From positions 1 through 64,000 of the forward strand of contig JBCDGN010000001.1 of the NCBI GenBank assembly GCA_038751255.1: 64,000 bases of DNA, given 5' to 3'. Origin of the DNA: JANSYP01 sp038751255. Lineage in GTDB: Bacteria > Pseudomonadota > Alphaproteobacteria > Rhodobacterales > Rhodobacteraceae. The notes under the pieces are model-generated. The model was not told the DNA's origin, did no database searches, and worked only from the letters and a program-made list of their open reading frames with translations. The translations under genes and the position numbers were made by a program. How positions within the stretch are numbered: position 1 is the first letter of the stretch; each line of letters begins with the position of its first letter. Below are positions 60,171-64,000 of the stretch, piece by piece.

Positions 60171-63100
60171 ATGGCGACTTTGGTACTCGCAGCTGCTGGT
60201 GGCGCGGCGGGCGCAGCTCTTGGCGGCTCGGTTCTTGGCGTCGGTGCTGCCACATTTGGCCGTGCGATCGGCGCAAGTCTGGGTCGTGTTATCGATCAAA
60301 AACTGCTCGGCACCGGCTCGCAAGCCGTTGAGACCGGTCGGATCGAGCGCTTTAGATTGAATGCGGCGAGCGAAGGGACGCCGATCCCGCATGTTTATGG
60401 CCGGACCCGGGTCGCAGGTCAGGTCATCTGGGCTTCGCAATTCACAGAAGAGGCACAAACCACATCTTCAGGTTCGGGAAAGGGCCTAAGCCCGCCATCG
60501 GCACCACGCCAGTCTGTGACAAGCTACACTTATCGTGTGAGCGTCGCCTACGCGCTTTGCGAAGGTCAGATTAGCCATGTCGCACGAGTTTGGGCAGACG
60601 GTGAGGAGATCGCAAGAGATAGTCTCTCTATGCGCGTTTACACTGGTGGGCCCTCACAGCAACCGGATCCGAAGATCGCTGCTGTAGAGGGATGGGAAAA
60701 CACACCCGCTTATCGTGGGACGGCCTATGTTGTATTTGAAGACCTAGATATTACGCAGTTCGGGAACCGTGTCCCACAGCTTAATTTTGAGGTGGTGCGC
60801 CCGAAACCCGCAGACGTCCATACCGGTCAAGGCGAGATGCGAGATCTGGTCCAAGCGGTCGCGATGATCCCGGGCACAGGTGAGTATTCGCTGTCGACCC
60901 AGCCAGTTTATTACGACAATGGCTTTGGCGCGGCGCCTGTTGCCAATGTCAACGCGCCCGGCCAGACCACCGATTTCATCCGATCAACAAGAGATCTGTC
61001 TGTAGAACTCCCCCACTGCAATTCGGTTTCGCTGGTCGTGAGCTGGTTCGGCGATGATCTGCGCTGCGGCGAATGCAAAGTCAGGCCGCTTGTTGAACAA
61101 AAAGAAATTGATGGATCACCGTCGCCTTGGAAGGTGGCAGGATGGACCCGCGAGTGTGCTGGGGAAGTTGCTAAACAAAGCGGACGGCCGGTTTATGGTG
61201 GCACACCATCCGACCCATCTGTGATTGAGGCCATTCATTCGCTACGAAACAGCGGCAAGCAAGTCCTGTTCTATCCCTTTATCCTGATGGATCAGTTGGC
61301 TGGCAATGGTCGGACAGATCCGTGGACCGGGGCACCCCATCAACCTGAACTGCCCTGGCGAGGTCGGATTACACTTTCTGTCGCACCGGGCCGATCTGGC
61401 AGCCCAGATCGAAGCGCCGCCGCGGAGGCCGAAGTTGCGAACTTTTTCGGAACTGCCTCTCTTTCTGATTTTTCCGTCTCCGGCGGTGAAGTGATTTATA
61501 GTGGTGCCCCTGAGATGAGCCTGCGCCGGTTCATCTTGCACTACGCCTATCTCTGCCAAGCCGCGGGAGGTGTTGACGCGTTTTGTATCGGTTCCGAGAT
61601 GCGCGCGCTCACTCAAATTCGCGGCGCATCCGACAGCTTTCCATCAGTGGCTCGTTTTGGGTCTCTTTTGCAGGATGTCCGCGCTGTTTTGGGACCAGGA
61701 ACCAAACTGAGCTACGCCTCTGATTGGTCGGAATACTTTGGCTACACGCCGCCGGAAGGGAATGGTGCGCATTTCTTCCACCTTGATCCGCTTTGGGCCC
61801 ATCCCGACACAGACTTTATTGGGATCGACAATTACATGCCCCTGTCAGATTGGCGTGATGGCAGTTCTCATGCGGATTCTGGGGCTGCACGTTCGATCTA
61901 CGATCCTTCATATCTGGAATCCAATGTGGCTGGCGGTGAGGGCTATGATTGGTACTACGGAGACGAAGAAGACATCGAGACGCAAACGCGGCGTGCGATC
62001 ACCGATGGAGCCTATAACGAGCCTTGGGTCTATCGGTACAAAGATCTGAACTCTTGGTGGACTTCAGTTCATTACGACCGACCTGGTGGTGTGCGTGCGA
62101 CGACACCGACACAATGGTCACCCCAGTCAAAACCCTTCTGGTTCACAGAGTTGGGCTGTGCTGCCTTGGATAAGGGCACCAACCAGCCCAACAAATTTCT
62201 CGATCCAAAATCGTCAGAGTCGCGCTTGCCGCGCGGATCAAATGGCCTGCGGGACGATTTCATCCAGCTACAGTATCTGCGGGCGGTAAGCCGCCATTGG
62301 TCAAAACCCCAAAATAATCCAATCTCGCAGAGCTACGGCGGGGCGATGGTGGATATGAGCTATGCACATGTCTGGGCCTGGGACGCCCGCCCGTATCCCT
62401 ATTTCCCGGCACAAGCGAGCGTTTGGAGCGACGGTGATAACTATGATCGGGGCCATTGGCTCAATGGCCGCGCGTGCTCGCGGTCGCTGGCCTCTGTTGT
62501 TGCTGAGATTTGCCGAAAGTCGGGCATCACCGACTATGATGTCTCGGAGCTTTATGGCCACGTGCGCGGCTTCAACGCACGCTTTGACCAAGGTGCTCGT
62601 TCGGTCTTGCAGTCGTTGATGACGGTGCACAGTTTTGACGCGTTCGAGCAGAATGGACGGCTGGTGTTCAAGACCCGCATCGGGCGCCCGGACCATACAC
62701 TGGTCTCGGAGGGCTTTGCTGTCGGTGAGAGTGGGTCTGCCGCGCCAGAGTTGCAGCGCGCTTCTCCGATGGAAGGCTCCGAGCGTGTCCGTCTTAGCTA
62801 TGTTGAGGCTGATACAAACTATCCAGTGCGCAACGTAGAGGCCGCGCTTCCAGAAAAAGAAGCTGTCTCTGCGTCACAAAGCGAGACGGAACTTGTTCTG
62901 AGCGCTGGAGAGGCGCGGCGCACTGTTGAGCGCTGGCTGAGCGAGAGCCGTCTGGCCCGCGAAGTGGTGCGCTTTGCACTACCGCCATCAGAAAATGACG
63001 TGCGTGTCGGTGATGTTGTGGCAATCGATAGCATGTCGGGCCAGGATCTTTACCGCGTTGATCGTCTTGAGGTGGACGGCGCTCGCTTGATCGAGGCCAC

Positions 63101-64000
63101 GCAAATCGATCCCTCCGTCTATGAAGCAGCCGAAGGGGCCATTGAGCCCGCGCGACTGACATCGAAACCAAGCGCCGGTCCTGTGTTTTCTGTTGTAATG
63201 GATCTTCCGCTATTGCCAGGACGAGATGTAGTTGAGGCCCCTTGGATCGCCTCCTCGTCAGAGGTCTGGCCAGGCAGTGTCGCGGTCTATGGGTCAGCCA
63301 CGGGCGAAGGCTTTAGTGCACTCTCAACTGTTGGCAGTTCAGCAGTGATTGGCAGGACTCTTGATCCCCTTTCCTTCGCAGCACCAGGCTTGATTGATCG
63401 CGGACCGGGACTGACCGTACAGCTTATCCGCGGAAGTTTGGCTTCGGCCGAGCGCCAGGCGCTATTGAATGGTGCCAATGCGATGGCAATAGGGGATGGG
63501 AGCAGCGATAACTGGGAAATCTTCCAGTTTGAGACCGCTGATCTTATCGCGCCGTTGACCTATCGTCTGAACTCTCGACTGCGCGGTCAACTCGGAACGG
63601 ATGCACTTGTGCCCACAGTGTGGCCCGCTGGGAGCAAAGTCGTTCTCTTAGGAACAGGGCTGCAGCAATTCAGCGGCACGAGCATTGGGCGCGAAACAGA
63701 GACGGAGCTTCTGATAGGTCCCGCAGAGCTCAGTTACAATTCTAGTGCCTATCGGCGCCAAAGCTTCACTTATGATGCCGTCTCTTTAAGACCCTACGCG
63801 CCAGTGCATCTCAGTGTCGAGACAGAGCCAGGCGGGGATCATAAATTCCGGTGGGTACGCCGGTCGCGCATCGATGGCGATCTTTGGAACCTACCTGAGA
63901 TCCCATTGGGGGAAGACCGAGAAGCCTATTGGGTTCGGGTGAGCCAAAACGGAGAAACTCTGCTTGAGAGTTCGCTCTCGGAACCTGAATGGTCCCTATC
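60171..64000 (+). CDS. GTA g15, host-specificity megatron tail-tip protein (partial)
   Basis: The frame starts at ATG 60171 and stays open to the window edge, giving 1276 residues; RcGTA g15 has about 1300, so little is missing. The N-terminus is a Gly/Ala-rich hydrophobic helix (LVLAAAGGAAGAALGGSVLG). The GTA TIM-barrel-like domain follows (about 430-740, with LSYASDWSEYFGYTPPEG and KPFWFTELGCAALDKG), then a tail hub domain and a C-terminal receptor-binding part. It fixes which cells receive DNA. Confidence 0.93.
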   Translation, partial: MATLVLAAAGGAAGAALGGSVLGVGAATFGRAIGASLGRVIDQKLLGTGSQAVETGRIERFRLNAASEGTPIPHVYGRTRVAGQVIWASQFTEEAQTTSSGSGKGLSPPSAPRQSVTSYTYRVSVAYALCEGQISHVARVWADGEEIARDSLSMRVYTGGPSQQPDPKIAAVEGWENTPAYRGTAYVVFEDLDITQFGNRVPQLNFEVVRPKPADVHTGQGEMRDLVQAVAMIPGTGEYSLSTQPVYYDNGFGAAPVANVNAPGQTTDFIRSTRDLSVELPHCNSVSLVVSWFGDDLRCGECKVRPLVEQKEIDGSPSPWKVAGWTRECAGEVAKQSGRPVYGGTPSDPSVIEAIHSLRNSGKQVLFYPFILMDQLAGNGRTDPWTGAPHQPELPWRGRITLSVAPGRSGSPDRSAAAEAEVANFFGTASLSDFSVSGGEVIYSGAPEMSLRRFILHYAYLCQAAGGVDAFCIGSEMRALTQIRGASDSFPSVARFGSLLQDVRAVLGPGTKLSYASDWSEYFGYTPPEGNGAHFFHLDPLWAHPDTDFIGIDNYMPLSDWRDGSSHADSGAARSIYDPSYLESNVAGGEGYDWYYGDEEDIETQTRRAITDGAYNEPWVYRYKDLNSWWTSVHYDRPGGVRATTPTQWSPQSKPFWFTELGCAALDKGTNQPNKFLDPKSSESRLPRGSNGLRDDFIQLQYLRAVSRHWSKPQNNPISQSYGGAMVDMSYAHVWAWDARPYPYFPAQASVWSDGDNYDRGHWLNGRACSRSLASVVAEICRKSGITDYDVSELYGHVRGFNARFDQGARSVLQSLMTVHSFDAFEQNGRLVFKTRIGRPDHTLVSEGFAVGESGSAAPELQRASPMEGSERVRLSYVEADTNYPVRNVEAALPEKEAVSASQSETELVLSAGEARRTVERWLSESRLAREVVRFALPPSENDVRVGDVVAIDSMSGQDLYRVDRLEVDGARLIEATQIDPSVYEAAEGAIEPARLTSKPSAGPVFSVVMDLPLLPGRDVVEAPWIASSSEVWPGSVAVYGSATGEGFSALSTVGSSAVIGRTLDPLSFAAPGLIDRGPGLTVQLIRGSLASAERQALLNGANAMAIGDGSSDNWEIFQFETADLIAPLTYRLNSRLRGQLGTDALVPTVWPAGSKVVLLGTGLQQFSGTSIGRETETELLIGPAELSYNSSAYRRQSFTYDAVSLRPYAPVHLSVETEPGGDHKFRWVRRSRIDGDLWNLPEIPLGEDREAYWVRVSQNGETLLESSLSEPEWSL

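Larger units (their letters stand above)
50137..64000 (+). mobile_element. Rhodobacterales gene transfer agent (RcGTA-type) structural cluster, g1 to g15
   Basis: Seventeen genes on one strand in the canonical RcGTA order encode packaging, head, connector, tail and tail-tip proteins. Frames are intact, with many four-base overlaps, so the operon looks functional. No integrase, replication, repressor or lysis gene is present in the window, unlike a prophage. A GTA packages random host DNA and is inherited vertically. The cluster runs beyond the window edge within g15. Confidence 0.95.

Noticed and set aside
50137..64000. Ordinary prophage
   Set aside because: Gene content and order match the RcGTA cluster, and integrase, repressor, replication and lysis genes are absent from the window.

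Overview
The window is from an alphaproteobacterium of the order Rhodobacterales (Roseobacter/Rhodobacter group). The evidence is the lpxI-containing lipid A operon, adjacent sciP and ctrA genes, trmFO, a double-length dCTP deaminase, an alphaproteobacterial LexA box (GTTC-N7-GTTC), and a syntenic Rhodobacterales gene transfer agent (GTA) cluster. GC is high throughout. Genes are tightly packed, with many 4-bp stop/start overlaps, and apart from the GTA the content looks like core chromosome.

Layout. 1-7128 is an envelope biogenesis operon: the end of rseP, then bamA, ompH/skp, fabZ, lpxA, lpxI, lpxB and a small secreted protein. 7125-9487 holds mnmA (minus strand) and the cell-cycle pair sciP-ctrA, with a good CtrA box in front of ctrA. 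9565-13769 is ligA-recG. 13770-14123 is a short independent unit: a LexA box, a 39-residue membrane peptide and a strong intrinsic terminator. 14122-24542 holds a soluble chemoreceptor, an IscU-like scaffold, hisI, gluQ, a cyclic-nucleotide-binding membrane protein, trmFO, a DUF2306 protein, an operon of a 45-residue membrane protein, a large exported protein and xerD, and divergent from that aroK-aroB. 24543-25444 is a less conserved island with a Trypco2-like gene, a short tandem repeat and strong hairpins.

25445-38049 carries a flavin-oxidase-like gene with a divergent MocR regulator, ssb, a lytic transglycosylase, an mmsB-like dehydrogenase, xthA, erpA, dgt, a small secreted protein, and the run argS-SPOR-nagZ-scpA-scpB. 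38264-45789 is all minus strand: a transmembrane chemoreceptor, dcd, tRNA-Pro(GGG), a MerR regulator, ihfA, fabH, plsX and rpmF, followed by a yceD-like gene. 46592-49730 is bamE, an OlsB-like acyltransferase and an ABC-F ATPase.

50137-64000 is an RcGTA-type cluster in canonical order: g1 small terminase, g2 large terminase, g3 portal, g3.5, g4 protease, g5 capsid, g6-g8 connector, g9 tail tube, g10/g10.1, g11 tape measure, g12, g13, g14 peptidase and g15, the last cut by the window edge. All genes except the cut g15 have intact frames. There is no integrase, replication or lysis gene nearby, as expected for a GTA rather than a prophage. CtrA, whose gene lies 41 kb upstream, is a known controller of GTA expression and motility in Rhodobacterales, so the window holds both a regulator and a target.

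The observations I consider most novel are the LexA-boxed 39-residue membrane peptide, which resembles the SOS division inhibitor SidA of Caulobacter in size and architecture; the orphan Trypco2-like gene and its structured surroundings; and a promoter-plus-terminator leader just before GTA g1.
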